A DNA stretch of 64,000 nt. Source: Aplysia californica. Lineage: Eukaryota > Mollusca > Gastropoda > Aplysiida > Aplysiidae. The notes under the pieces are model-generated. The model saw nothing but the letters and a program-made list of their open reading frames with translations. It was not told the origin of the DNA and ran no database searches. A program made the translations under genes and the position numbers. The stretch is from contig NW_004797508.1 in assembly GCF_000002075.1 (NCBI RefSeq), forward strand, positions 844,884 through 908,883, written 5' to 3'. Positions within the stretch are counted from its first letter, which is position 1. Each line of letters starts with the position of its first letter. Shown here piece by piece: positions 1-10,885 of this stretch.

Positions 1-775
1 ATATTTTTTTTCATTTTAACGCGCAACCTATCCCAGGATTTTTTTCATTAACTTTCGCTCCCTCCCACAGGCTACTATATATACCCAACACCCCCCACAA
101 CCTTTTATAAAAACTCCTGCCAGCCCACATATGGTTAAAACCCCTCTTCCCCAAAAAACCCCCCCAGAAGGACTTGCCCGCCTGTTATAAATTGAAAAAT
201 TTTTCTCCAATTTAGAAAAAAAGAGGGGGGGCTTAAAATATTTGTTTTTTCCCCCCGGTTTTAAAAAAAGCCGGGCCTTTTTTTTAAATTTTCTTCCGAG
301 AAAAAGGGAAAAAACCCCCCCCCCCCTCCCCCCCTAAAACCCAAAAAATAAAAACTTTTTTTCTTTTAAATCCGGGAAAAACACCATGGGGGGTTTTTTT
401 TTTAATTTTTCCCCCCTTTAAAATACCCGGGTGGTTTTTCCAAAAAAATTTTTTCCCCCGAAAAAAAACCCCCCTGGAAGAGGCCCCGTTTGGGGGGGGG
501 GCCCCCCCCCGGTGGGTCCCCTTTTCCCCCCGCGGGTCCGGGTGGGGAAGCCCCCCCCCAAAGAAAAAACCCCCCCCGGTTTCAAAAAAATTTGGGAACC
601 GTTTCAAAAAAAAAAAAAGCCCCTTTTTATTTTTTTTTTCCCCCGGTTTAAAAACCCAGGGGGGCCTTTTTAAAAATTTTTGCAAAAAATCCTTTTTTTT
701 TTTTTCCCTTTTCCAAAAAAAAAATTTTCCCCCCCCCCCCCCCCCCCCCCCCCCCAACAAACTTTCACCTTGAAA
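1..775. other. Low-complexity, homopolymer-rich stretch, probably poor consensus
   Basis: Nearly every residue sits in a homopolymer run of 3-10 bases, including about 32 C near 727-755 and blocks of G, A and T. Open frames here translate to strings of G, P, K and F only. From about 757 the text changes abruptly to ordinary AT-rich repeat sequence continuous with the array. This looks like low-accuracy long-read consensus at a contig end, not biology. No gene can be supported. Confidence 0.75.
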
Positions 776-1884
776 TTTTAAATCATTTTCCAAGACATAT
801 TTCCCAGACAAATACCTCCTGTAGATGCCCCTGTCTGTGGGTGCTCCTCCGGCTGGTCCTCCTGTCTGCGGCTGGTCCTGGTGATGAAGACATGTCAATT
901 CATACAATCGTCTTACATCTATGGGCTACAGTTTTGTATTTTTGATTCTGAAAATAAAAAGACTCATTATAATATTATTTACTACCAGTTTAAAAGGACA
1001 TAAGGACCATTGATAAAAACCTGTCAGTAAATACATTTTATTATGTTCTCTTTTCACCTAAATGCCAATAAAAAACCCAACAAACTTTCACCACGAAATT
1101 TTAAAAAACCCACGAAATTTATATTTCTAATTTTACTTTAACAATTAACAAATAATTTTCCAAGACATATTTCCAAAACAAATACCTCCTGTAGATGCTC
1201 CTGTCTATGGGTGCTCCTCCGGCTGGTCCTCCTGTCCGCGGCTGGTCCTGGTGATGAAGACGTGTCGATACAATCATATTGCAACTACACAGTTTGTATT
1301 TTTGCTTGAGAAAATAAAAAGTCGCTATATTTTCTACTATCGGGTTTAAAGGCCATAATAACAGTTATATAAACCTGTCAGTATACCGGCATACGTTTTA
1401 TTATATTACCTTTTCACATAAATTTTTTTTTTAAACTTTCACTTTGAAATTGAAAAAAAGCTCCACCAGCAATTTTTCTAATTTTTACTTCAACAATTAA
1501 TAAATAATGTTCCAAGACATATTTTCCAGACAAATACCTCCTGTAGATGCTCCTGTCTGTGGGTGCTCCTCCGGCTGGTCCTCCTGTCCGCGGCTGGTCC
1601 TGGTGATGAAGACGAGTCAATTAATACAATCATCTTATGTCTATACAGTTTAGATTTTTGTTTCAAAATATAAAAAGAGTGGTTATAATATTGTTAACCA
1701 TCAGTTTAAAAGGACAGAAGGCCATTAATAAATATTTTTCAGTAATTACATATCATTCTCCCTTTTCACCTAAATACAGCTATAAAACTTACCTTTAACA
1801 AAAAATTAATTGTAATTAACTGTAATTATGTATGATCAAATAACGTTCCAAGACATAGTTCACCCCCCCCCCCCTCCACTATTT

Positions 1885-2055
1885 CAGGGGTGCCTTGATA
1901 AAGCAGACTTTGTGCTGTTGAAGCTAGAGAGCTGGGCAGAGAAAGTCTGATTCCCTGTAAGGACTTCTCTGTTGACATCCACCCCTTGGCGCTCATATGA
2001 CCTTATGCAGTTGCGAGCGCCATAAAACCTCTACTGAAACAAAACAAACAAGAAA
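1885..2055 (+). mobile_element. SINE type B, 5'-truncated, with hairpin 3' end
   Basis: It begins GGGGTGCCTTGATA and matches the 3' part of the full SINE at 41,141-41,544. It ends with GGCGCTC, about 20 bases, then GAGCGCC (a 7-bp stem), followed by ATAAAACCTCTACTGAAAC and an A/C-rich tail. In unit B only the last part survives (about 5,595-5,640). Confidence 0.7.
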
Positions 2056-2129
2056 GACATATTTCCTTGACAAATACCTCCAGTAGATGTCCTGTCTGCG
2101 GGTGCTCCTCTTGGTGGTCCAGGTGGTCC

Positions 2130-2425
2130 TTACGGAACAATCCAGTATACACGCCACTCCAACATCCTCACACTCAAACTCAAAATCAGCAGAAAGCTCT
2201 ACCCACACCATTCTACCCCTGCAACCCTCCCCACCCCTTTCCCCCCAAAAAAGAAAAACCTGCACTGCCCCCTCAACTACCTCCCGCCATGGCCATGGCA
2301 ATACCTACAAAATCCTACTCTGAACCTAGCCTATCCACCTAGCTCCCTATCAACCTATCTGCCTATCTCTACAGCCCCCACTGCATCACTTCAAGCCCGA
2401 GTGTGAGATACGGAAATCGTGTTGT
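2130..2425. repeat. ~290-bp insert within a variant array core (copy 1)
   Basis: A C-rich segment splits the core into a left part (CTGTCTGCGGGTGCTCCTC) and a right part (GTCTGTGGGTGGTCATCC). It occurs three times, only in the variant units. Short open frames (about 78-91 codons) lie across it, but they have proline/serine-rich low-complexity composition and no recognisable domain. Confidence 0.6.
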
Positions 2426-3067
2426 CTGTGGGTGGTCATCCGGCAGCTGGTCCTGGTGATGAAGACGTGTCAATAAACAATCTTCTTACATCTATACAGT
2501 TTGTACTTTTGTTTTAAGAAAATAAAAAGAGTGGCTATAATATTGTTTTTTATCAATTTAAACGGACACAAGGACATTTATAAAAATCTGTCAGAAAATA
2601 CGTTTCATCATTTTCCTTTTTTATCAACATGCAAAAAATAAAACTTACCTTTAAATCATAAAAACCAATAGGTACTTTCCTAATTTCACTTTAATAGTGA
2701 ATTAACAAATAGAGTTCCGAGACATATTTCCCAGACAAATACCTCCTGTAGATGCTCGTCTGTGGGTGCTCCTCCGGCTGGTCCTCCTGTCCGCGGCTGG
2801 TCCTGGCGATGAAGACGTGTCAATTAATACAATCGTCTTACATCTATACATACAGTTTGTATTCTTTTTGTGAAAAAATAAATTGTAGATAAAATATTTT
2901 TGCTACCGGTTTAAAAAGCAAAGACATTTTTACAAATTTGTCCAAAAAATATGTTTCATCTTTTTCCTTTTTTTACCTAAACAAAAAAAAATGTTTACCT
3001 TGCGCTTGTAATCAGAAAAACCTATAGGTATTTTTCTAATTTTACTTTAATAGTAATTTACCAAATA

Positions 3068-3880
3068 CAGTCGAACCTGCCCTGACGGCCACCTCTATAA
3101 GACGGCCACTTTCCATCCCCCCCCCCCTTGCGTTTTTTTCTATATAATTTAACTGTGTAAAATGGGCACCTGTCCAACTCAGCCGCGGCCACCATATTTT
3201 AACATACAACCCCTATCACACCAAACAATAACACTTGTCTTAGCCGACCACCTTAGTGACTTCATTACGTTTTGTCATAAATTGTGCTTTGGCCCCTGGC
3301 GTTGTGGGGGGGGGGGGGGGGGCGTCATAATTAAATCACCTGTCGTTGTTGTTGTTAATGTACCCCCCACTCCCACCGAACATGTTGGGGAGGCCCCCCC
3401 CAATAGGTAACAATTGTTCATCTGCTGGTGGGGTAAGCGTGTGATCCCTCGATAACCCATAAACCCCGCCCAAAACTCATACAAAAATCGTGAGATGAGT
3501 GGTCACTGTTTACCCAGTCTGTAACAAAGTAACAATGGACGTCAACATGAACTTGTGACAGAAGCGTCGCTTGTTCTCCTCGTGGTGACGACCCATGTGT
3601 TTGTTTTACCATAGCACTTGGTCCTCCTTGTCTGACAATTTTCCTTTCATTGTCGCCCTCGCACAAAAGCAACAACAAAAGAAAAAAAAGAGAAAGAAAA
3701 ACCCCCAGCAAAAACAACAGCAACAACAATAACAACAACAACGCAGCTACTTTCGAGAGACCTCAGAGAGGAATGGTTTGGGTTTTTTTCATCTTGATCA
3801 GTCCTGCCCAAGACACCAACTGTCTTATACGGCCACTTTTCTCCTCGACAATGGGTGGCCGTCTTACACAAGTTCGACTA
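3068..3880. mobile_element. Non-autonomous TIR DNA element (CAGTCGAACCTG ends), copy A
   Basis: The left end reads CAGTCGAACCTGCCCTGACG and the right end is its inverted relative (TAGTCGAACCTGTGTAAGAC read inward). Both ends carry repeated ACGGCCAC motifs. It has no transposase. It interrupts an array unit whose uninterrupted sequence contains a single TTACCAAATA; here that 10-mer flanks both sides (3058-3067 and 3881-3890). The CAG...CTG ends and the TA flanking a related element at 62,808 resemble pogo/Tigger-type Tc1/mariner MITEs, but the 10-bp duplication does not fit, so the superfamily is open. Confidence 0.7.
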
Positions 3881-4261
3881 TTACCAAATAAAGTTCCAAT
3901 ACATATTTCCCAGACAAATACCTCCTGTAGATGCTCCTGTCTGTGGGTGCTCCTCCGGCTAGTCCTCCTGTCCGTGGCTGGTCCTGGTGACGAAGACATG
4001 TCAATTAATACAATTGTCTTGTGTCTCTACAGTTTCCGTTTTTGTTTCAGAAAAATAAAAAGTTGATATTATATTTTTATTACTGGTTTAAAAGGACATT
4101 ATTAGACATCTGTAAGTAAATACGTTTTTTATTTTTCCTTTTCAGCGAAATGCAATTAAAAGCCTTAGAGCTTGGAAATTGTTTTAAAATAAATACATTT
4201 ATTTTTCTAACTTAACTTCAATGTTTGATTACATTGTGCTATTTGGACTGGGACATCTGAC

Positions 4262-4518
4262 TGCATTTCATAGAAAGACAGAACAAAATGGTTCGACCAC
4301 CTGTTACGTATGTTACCTAGCCAGCCAGCCTTGAGAACCTATTACACCAAGCACTCAAGCTATAAAGGAAGAGGAAGGCCACACAAAGGGTGGATTGAAG
4401 TTGTCAAGGAAGCCCTGATAAATCATAGTATCCGAACTGAAAGAGCTGCGGAGCTAGCCTACTATAGAAAACTGTATCTCCCCTCTATGCATAATGGCAA
4501 CAGAGGATGAAAAAGTAA
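4262..4518 (+). mobile_element. LINE 3'-end fragment (copy A)
   Basis: The frame reads like the C-terminus of a non-LTR retrotransposon polyprotein (YKGRGRPHKGWIEVVKEAL, then RTERAAELAYYRKLYLP) and ends in GATGAAAAAGTAAAAGTAAG. The GRGRP..W motif and the TAAAAG tail are shared with LINE fragments at 39.7-40.1 and 46.99-47.29 kb. Everything upstream of the last ~80 codons is missing, as in 5'-truncated insertions. Confidence 0.65.
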
Positions 4519-5719
4519 AAGTAAGTAATTGATCAATAATGTTCCAAGACATATTTCCCAGACAAATACCTCCTCTAGATGCCCCTGTCTGTGGGTGTTC
4601 CTCCGGCTGGTCCTCCTGTCCGAGGCTGGTCCTGGTGATGAAGACATGTCAATTCATACAATCGTCTTACATCTATGGGCTACAGTTTTGTATTTTTGAT
4701 TCAGAAAGTAAAAAGACACGTTATAGTATTATTTACTACCAGTTTAAAAGGACATAAGGACATTGATAAAAACCTGTCAGTAAATACATTTTATTATGTT
4801 CTCTTTTCACCTAAAGGCCAACAAAAAACCCAACAAACTTTCACCACAAAATTTTAAAAAACCCACGAAATTTGTTTTTCTAATTTTACTTTAACAATTA
4901 ACAAATAATTTTCCAAGACATATTTCCCAGACAAATACCTCCTGTAGATACTCCTGTCTGTGGGTGCTCCTCCGGCTGGTCCTCCTTCCCCGGCTGGTCC
5001 TGGTGATGAAGACGTGTCAATACAAGCGTATTGCAACTATACAGTTTGTATTTTTGCTTGAGAAAATAAAAACAGTCGCTATATTTTCTACTATCGGGTT
5101 TAAAGGCCATAATAACAGTTATAAAAACCTGTCAGTATACCGGCATACGTTTTATTATATTACCTTTTCACATAAATTGTTTTTTTTCTAACTTTCACTT
5201 TGAAATTGAAAAAAAGCTCCACCAGCAATTTTTCTAATTTTTACTTCAACAATTAATAAATAATGTTCCAAGATATTTTCCAGACAAATACCTCCTGTAG
5301 ATGCTCCTGTCTGTGGGTGCTCCTCCGGCTGGTCCTCCTGTCTGCGGCTGGTCCTGGTGATGAAGACGAGTCAATTAATACAATCGTCTTACGTCTATAC
5401 AGTTTAGATTTTTGTTTCAAAATATAAAAAGAGTGGTTATAATATTGTTAACCACCAGTTTAAAAGGACAGAAGGTCATTAATAAATATTTTTCAGTAAT
5501 TACATTTTATCATTCTCCTTTTCACCTAAATACAGCTATAAAACTTACCTTTAACAAAAAAAACCCTGTAATTATGTATGATCAAATAATGTTCATAGTT
5601 GCGAGCGCCATAAAACCTCTACTGAAACAAAACAAACAAGAAAGACATATTTCCCTGACAAATACCTCCTGTAGATGTCCTGTCTGCGGGTGCTCCTCTT
5701 GGTGGTCCAGGTGGTCCTT

Positions 5720-6010
5720 ACGGAACAATCCAGTATACACGCCACTCCAACATCCTCACACTCAAACTCAAAATCAGCAGAAAGCTCTACCCACACCATT
5801 CTACCCCTGCAACCCTCCCCACCCCTTTCCCCCCAAAAAAGAAAAACCTGCACTGCCCCCTCAACTACCTCCCGCCATGGCCATGGCAATACCTACAACA
5901 TCCTACTCTGAACCTAGCCTATCCACCTAGCTCCCTATCAACCTATCTGCCTATCTCTACAGCCCCCACTGCATCACTTCAAGCCCGAGTGTGAGATACG
6001 GAAATCGTGT
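5720..6010. repeat. ~290-bp insert within a variant array core (copy 2)
   Basis: Near-identical to 2,130-2,425, in the duplicated unit B. Confidence 0.6.
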
Positions 6011-6653
6011 TGTCTGTGGGTGGTCATCCGGCAGCTGGTCCTGGTGATGAAGACGTGTCAATAAACAATCTTCTTACATCTATACAGTTTGTACTTTTGT
6101 TTTAAGAAAATAAAAAGAGTGGCTATAATATTGTTTTTTATCAATTTAAACGGACACAAGGACATTTATAAAAATCTGTCAGAAAATACGTTTCATCATT
6201 TTCCTTTTTTATCAACATGCAAAAAATAAAACTTACCTTTAAATCATAAAACCAATAGGTACTTTCCTAATTTCACTTTAATAGTGAATTAACAAATAGA
6301 GTTCCGAGACATATTTCCCAGACAAATACCTCCTGTAGATGCTCGTCTGTGGGTGCTCCTCCGGCTGGTCCTCCTGTCCGCGGCTGGTCCTGGTGATGAA
6401 GACGTGTCAATTAATACAATCGTCTTATATCTATACATACAGTTTGTATTCTTTTTGTGAAAAAATAAATTGTAGATAAAATATTTTTGCTACCGGTTTA
6501 AAAAGCAAAGACATTTTTACAAATTTGTCCAAAAAACATGTTTCATCTTTTTCCTTTTTTTACCTAAACAAAAAAAATTTTTACCTTGCGCTTGTAATCA
6601 GAAAAACCAATAGGTATTTTTCTAATTTTACTTTAATAGTAATTTACCAAATA

Positions 6654-7497
6654 CAGTCGAACCTGCCCTGACGGCCACCTCTATAAGACGGCCACCTGTA
6701 AAACGGCCACTTTCCATTTCCCCCCCTTGCGTTTTTTTCTATATAATTTAACTGTGTAAAATGGGCACCTGTCCAACTCAGCCGCGGCCACCATATTTTA
6801 ACATACAACCCCTATCACACCAAAAAATAACACTTGTCTTAGACGACCACCTTAGTGACTTCATTACGTTTTGTCATAAATTGTGCTTTGGCCCCTGGCG
6901 TTGTGTGAGGGGGGGGGGGGGGGGAGACGTCATAATTAAATCACCTGTCGTTGTTGTTGTTAATGTACCTCCAACTCCAACCGATCATGTTGCGTAGGCC
7001 CCTCTCATTATTGACCAATAGGTAACAATTGTTCATCTGCTGGTGGGGTAAGCGTGTGATCCCTCGATAACCCATAAACCCCGCCCAAAACTCATACAAA
7101 AATCGTGAGATGAGTGGTCACTGTTTACCCAGTCTGTAACAAAGTAACAATGGACGTCAACATGAACTTGTGACAGAAGCGTCGCTTGTTCTCCTCGTGG
7201 TGGCGACCCATGTGTTTGTTTTACCATAGCACTTGGTCCTCCTTGTCTGACACTTTTCCTTTCATTGTCGCCCTCGCACAAAAGCAACAACAAAAGAAAA
7301 AAAAGAGAAAGAAAAAACCCCAGCAAAAACAACAGCAACAACAATAACAACAACAACAATGCAGCTACTTTCGAGAGACCTCAGAGAGGAATGGTTTGGT
7401 TTTTTTCATCTTGATCAGTCCTGCCCAAGACACCAACTGTCTTATACGGCCACTTTTCTCCTCGACAATGGGTGGCCGTCTTACACAGGTTCGACTA
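6654..7497. mobile_element. Non-autonomous TIR DNA element (CAGTCGAACCTG ends), copy B
   Basis: Counterpart of 3,068-3,880 in unit B, at the same site with the same TTACCAAATA flanks. It keeps an extra ACGGCCACCTGTAAAACGG block near its left end and a slightly different poly-G tract. It holds no open frame resembling a transposase. Confidence 0.7.
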
Positions 7498-7879
7498 TTA
7501 CCAAATAAAGTTCCAATACATATTTCCCAGACAAATACCTCCTGTAGATGCTCCTGTCCGTGGGTGATCCTCCGGCTAGTCCTCCTGTCCGTGGCTGGTC
7601 CTGGTGACGAAGACATGTCAATTCATACAATTGTCCTGTGTCTCTACAGTTTCCGTTTTTGTTTCAGAAAAATAAAGAGTTGATATTATATTTTTACTAC
7701 TGGTTTAGAAGGACATTATTAGACATCTGTAAGTTAATACGTTTTTTATTTTTCCTTTTCAGCGAAATGCAATTAAAAGCCTTAGAGCTTGGAAATTGTT
7801 TTAAAATAAAAACATTTATTTTTCTAACTTAACTTTAATGTTTCATTACATTATGCTATTTGGACTGGGACATCTGACT

Positions 7880-8134
7880 GCATTTCATAGAAAGACAGAA
7901 CAAAATGGTTCGACCACCTGTTACGTATGTTACCTAGCCAGCCAGCCTTGAGAACCTATTACACCAAGCACTCAAGCTATAAAGGAAGAAGAAGGCCACA
8001 CAAAGGATGGATTGAAGTTGTCAAGGAAGCCCTGATAAATCATAGTATCCGAACTGAAAGAGCTGCGGAGCTAGCCTACTATAGAAAACTGTATCTCCCC
8101 TCTATGCATAATGGCAACAGAGGATGAAAAAGTA
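7880..8134 (+). mobile_element. LINE 3'-end fragment (copy B)
   Basis: Counterpart of 4,262-4,518, with the same C-terminal frame and a tail of AAAAAGTAAAAGTAAG. Confidence 0.65.
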
Positions 8135-8483
8135 AAAGTAAGTAATTGATCAATAATGTTCCAAGATATATTTCCCAGACAAATACCTCCTGTAGATGCC
8201 CCTGTCTGTGGGTGCTCCCCCGGCTGGTCCTCCTGTCCGCGGCTGGTCCTGGTGATGAATACGTGTCAATTAATACAATCGTCTTACATCTATATAGTTT
8301 CCATTTTTCTTTCAGAAAATAAAGAGTTGATATATTTTTACTACTGGTTTAAAAGGACTTTAATAAAAATCTGCCAGTAAATACGTAGGCCTCTTATTTT
8401 CTCTTTTCACCTAAATGTAAAAATAAAACTTTTACCTTTAAATCAAAAGAACCGATATATATTTTTCTTTTTTCTTTTTTTTT

Positions 8484-8840
8484 TGTAGAGGTTTTACGGC
8501 GCTCACAACTGAATGAGGTCATATGACCACCATGAGGTGGATGTCAACAGAAGTTTTTACAGGGAATCAGACTTACTTTGCTCACCTCTCTGGCTTCAAC
8601 AGCACAAAGTCTCTTTCGACTTTCAAAGCAACCCGGAAATAGTGGGTCACAAGAGTGTGACAAACAAAAAAGTAGAGGAAAATGACGATAGTAAGGATTG
8701 GGAAAGTAAAAGAAGCAGTTCCCTGTTGTAGTTCAGACACAGTTATGAGCATGACATTGTTGAATCTGCCCTTTTACAATTCTACTGTACATAAGAACTG
8801 GAGTAGGGTCAGACTCGCTAAATCAGTGTCCGTGAGTAAC
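8484..8840 (-). mobile_element. SINE type B, near full length, minus strand
   Basis: Read on the minus strand it ends in the same hairpin tail as the SINE at 41,141-41,544 (here TTTTACGGCGCTCACAACTG on the plus strand). Its body matches that copy through the CTGATTCCCTGT-type and GACTCTTGTGACCC-type segments. The 5' limit, about 8,830-8,840, is approximate. Confidence 0.65.
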
Positions 8841-9400
8841 GAAGTGCTCGCTGGCACTACCCGCAAACAAGCGGACGGGTAACGAGCCATCCGCTTGTGA
8901 AGAGTAGTTTGCTACTCGCTACTCATCAGACAGAGACAACAGTTCATTTAGCCAGCGAGCGGATGGGTGGATGGAGAGACTCCATGCATTCAAGCAGGCA
9001 GGCAGACGGACGGGGAGCGACTCCTATTGCATACTATTTACACCCTGCCCCCCTCGTAAAACATTCACCCTCCTGCCCCACATTGTAGCTGGGTGTTCAT
9101 GCTGGAAACTGCTCTCCTCCCCCCCCCCCCCCATAAAAAGGCCTTTGGAAATTCTTTTTTGATTGACTGAGCAGGTGTTTTACGGCACTATCGACCAAAA
9201 TTCTTTAAACTTCGCCTTCAGGTTAAATTGGAACATACACAGTGTGAACCACACACGAGGTGAAAGGTTTCACACAAAGTGCTACGTCACCAGCCTCTCT
9301 CACTCCCTGTGGCACCGCAAGTGGCTTGAAACACTATGCCTAACTAACAAACAATAGGCGGCGGGCCTAACATCGAGTCAAGTATTTTGCTTTAATTATA
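8841..9400. other. No recognisable gene or element
   Basis: Unique-looking sequence with short imperfect repeats of GAGTAGC/GCTACTC type and a C-tract near 9,119. The open frames (63-66 codons) show no domain, and no splice-consistent exon was recognised. Confidence 0.4.
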
Positions 9401-9611
9401 AATTACCAAATAATGTTCCAAGACATTATTTTCCAGACAAATACCTCCTGTAGATGCTCCTGTCTGTGGGTGCTCCTCCGGCTGATCCTCCTGTCCATGG
9501 CTGGTCCTGGTGATGAAGACGTGTCAATTAATATAATCGTATTGTATCTATACAGTTTGTATTTTTGTTTCAGAATATACAAGAGGGGATATATTTTTAC
9601 TACTGGTTTAA

Positions 9612-9898
9612 CTGTTTAACTATGTCTCGACAGTTGCAGCCTCCGGCAGTCGAGGTCCTTAACTATGGCTGGACCGATGCGAAGTCATTGTATTATGGTA
9701 GGAGCCGAATATAAAAAAGTATGAGCTAACAAGCATTTAGTTTGACCCGAAAGTCAAAGATAAATGAATTCTACATCTGCGTAATGCTTAATTGATGAGT
9801 TTGACTCGAAACAAGTGGTTTTATAAACTAAATATGTCGGGTAGCATTTCCACAAACACGAGAGAAGTACGCGGAAACGTGATTTCAAATTGCATGTT
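9612..9898. other. ~285-bp insertion inside an array unit, identity unknown
   Basis: The unit at 9,434 follows the consensus to CTACTGGTTTA and resumes at TTAAAAGGCC near 9,898. The intervening sequence matches nothing else in the window. It lacks obvious inverted termini or a tRNA-like head. Confidence 0.45.
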
Positions 9899-10594
9899 AA
9901 AAGGCCAGAAAAGACATTAATGAAAACGGGTCAGGAGAAATGTTTTATTAGTTTTCTTTTTCACCAAAATGAAAAAACAAGTCTTTCACCTTGAAATAAC
10001 AAAACCAATAGTTATTTTTTCTATTTTTACTTTAATTATTAATAAATAGTGTTTCAATACATATTTCCCAGACAAATACCTCCTGTAGATGATCCTGTCT
10101 GTGGGTGCTCCTCCGGCTGGTCCTCCTGTCCGCGGCTGGTCCTGGTGATGAAGACGTGTCAATTAATACAATCGTCTTACATCTATGCATACAGTTTGTA
10201 TTCTTTTCGTGAAAAAATAAACTGTCGCTAAAATATTTTTGCTACTGGTTTAAAAAGCATTAAAGACATTTTTTAAAATGTGTCCAAAAATATGTTTCAT
10301 CATTTGTCAATCAATACTATTGTCTTACGTCTATACAGTTTGCATTTTTGTTTCAAAATATAAAAAGAGTCGTTATAATATTGTTTACCACCAGTTTAAA
10401 AGGACAGAAGGTCATTAATAAAAACCTTTCAGTAAAAATACATTTTATCATTCTCTTTTTCCACCTAAATGCAACAATAAAACTTCTACCTTTAACTCGA
10501 AAAACTGTAATAATGAACACCAAGACATATTTCCCAGAAAAATACCTCCTGTAGATGTCCTGTCTGCGGGTGCTCCTCTTGGTGGTCCAGGTGG

Positions 10595-10885
10595 TCCTTA
10601 AGGAACAATCCAGTATACACGCCACTCCAACATCCTCACACTCAAACTCAAAATCAGCAGGAAGCTCTACCCACACCATTCTACCCCTGCAACCGCCCCC
10701 CCTCCCCTTCCCAAAAAAAAGAAAACCTACACTGCCCCCTCAACTACCTCCCGCCATGGCCATGGCAATATCGACAAAATTCTACTCTGACTCTAACCTA
10801 TCCACCTAGCTCCCTATCAACCTATCTGCCTATCTCTACAGCCCCACTGCGTCACTTCAAGCCTGAGTGTGATATACGGAAATCG
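10595..10885. repeat. ~290-bp insert within a variant array core (copy 3), right core lost
   Basis: It matches 2,130-2,425 up to GATATACGGAAATCGT. The core does not resume after it, so this unit is broken and marks the right limit of the clear array. Confidence 0.6.

Larger units (their letters stand above)
776..4530. repeat. Segmental tandem duplication, unit A (~3.75 kb)
   Basis: This stretch of the array is repeated at 4,531-8,150 in the same order: three simple units, a variant unit, a simple unit, a TIR element, a simple unit and a LINE 3' fragment. Offsets rise from about 3,587 to 3,755 bp because of small indels and because the SINE at 1,885-2,055 is missing most of its body from the second unit. 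Identity is very high by eye across the inserted elements, so duplication followed their insertion. Confidence 0.85.
4531..8150. repeat. Segmental tandem duplication, unit B (~3.6 kb)
   Basis: Second copy of the segment at 776-4,530, with the TIR element (6,654-7,497) and LINE 3' end (7,880-8,128) at the equivalent positions. A further unit starts at 8,156 with the same sequence and then diverges after about 130 bp, which may mark the edge of a third, incomplete copy. Confidence 0.85.
775..10560. repeat. Tandem array of ~350-bp units with an 85-87-bp conserved core
   Basis: The basic unit is about 345-375 bp where uninterrupted (copies 1-3 and 7-9). It has an AT-rich part (runs like TTTAAAAGGACAT and AAATCTGTCAGTAAATACG) and a GC-rich core. 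Cores lie at 805-891, 1175-1261, 1527-1613, 2732-2816, 3911-3997, 4559-4645, 4928-5013, 5281-5367, 6319-6403, 7528-7614, 8176-8262, 9434-9520 and 10069-10155. Split variant cores lie at 2068-2466, 5655-6054 and 10535-10885. The 13 simple cores are all 85-87 bp, while the flanks carry many indels. Other spacings are stretched by inserted elements. On the minus strand all three frames of the core are open and it is flanked by AG and GT dinucleotides in splice-like contexts. It may be a satellite, a decayed element or duplicated exons; function is unknown. Confidence 0.85.

Noticed and set aside
431-673. 80-codon open frame rich in P, K, G and F
   Set aside because: It lies in homopolymer-dominated, probably erroneous sequence; composition is an artefact.
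2067-2342. 91-codon frame in the variant array unit (repeated at 5,675 and 10,555)
   Set aside because: It runs through the C-rich insert, is Pro/Ser-rich low complexity, has no domain, and overlaps frames on the other strand that are equally open.
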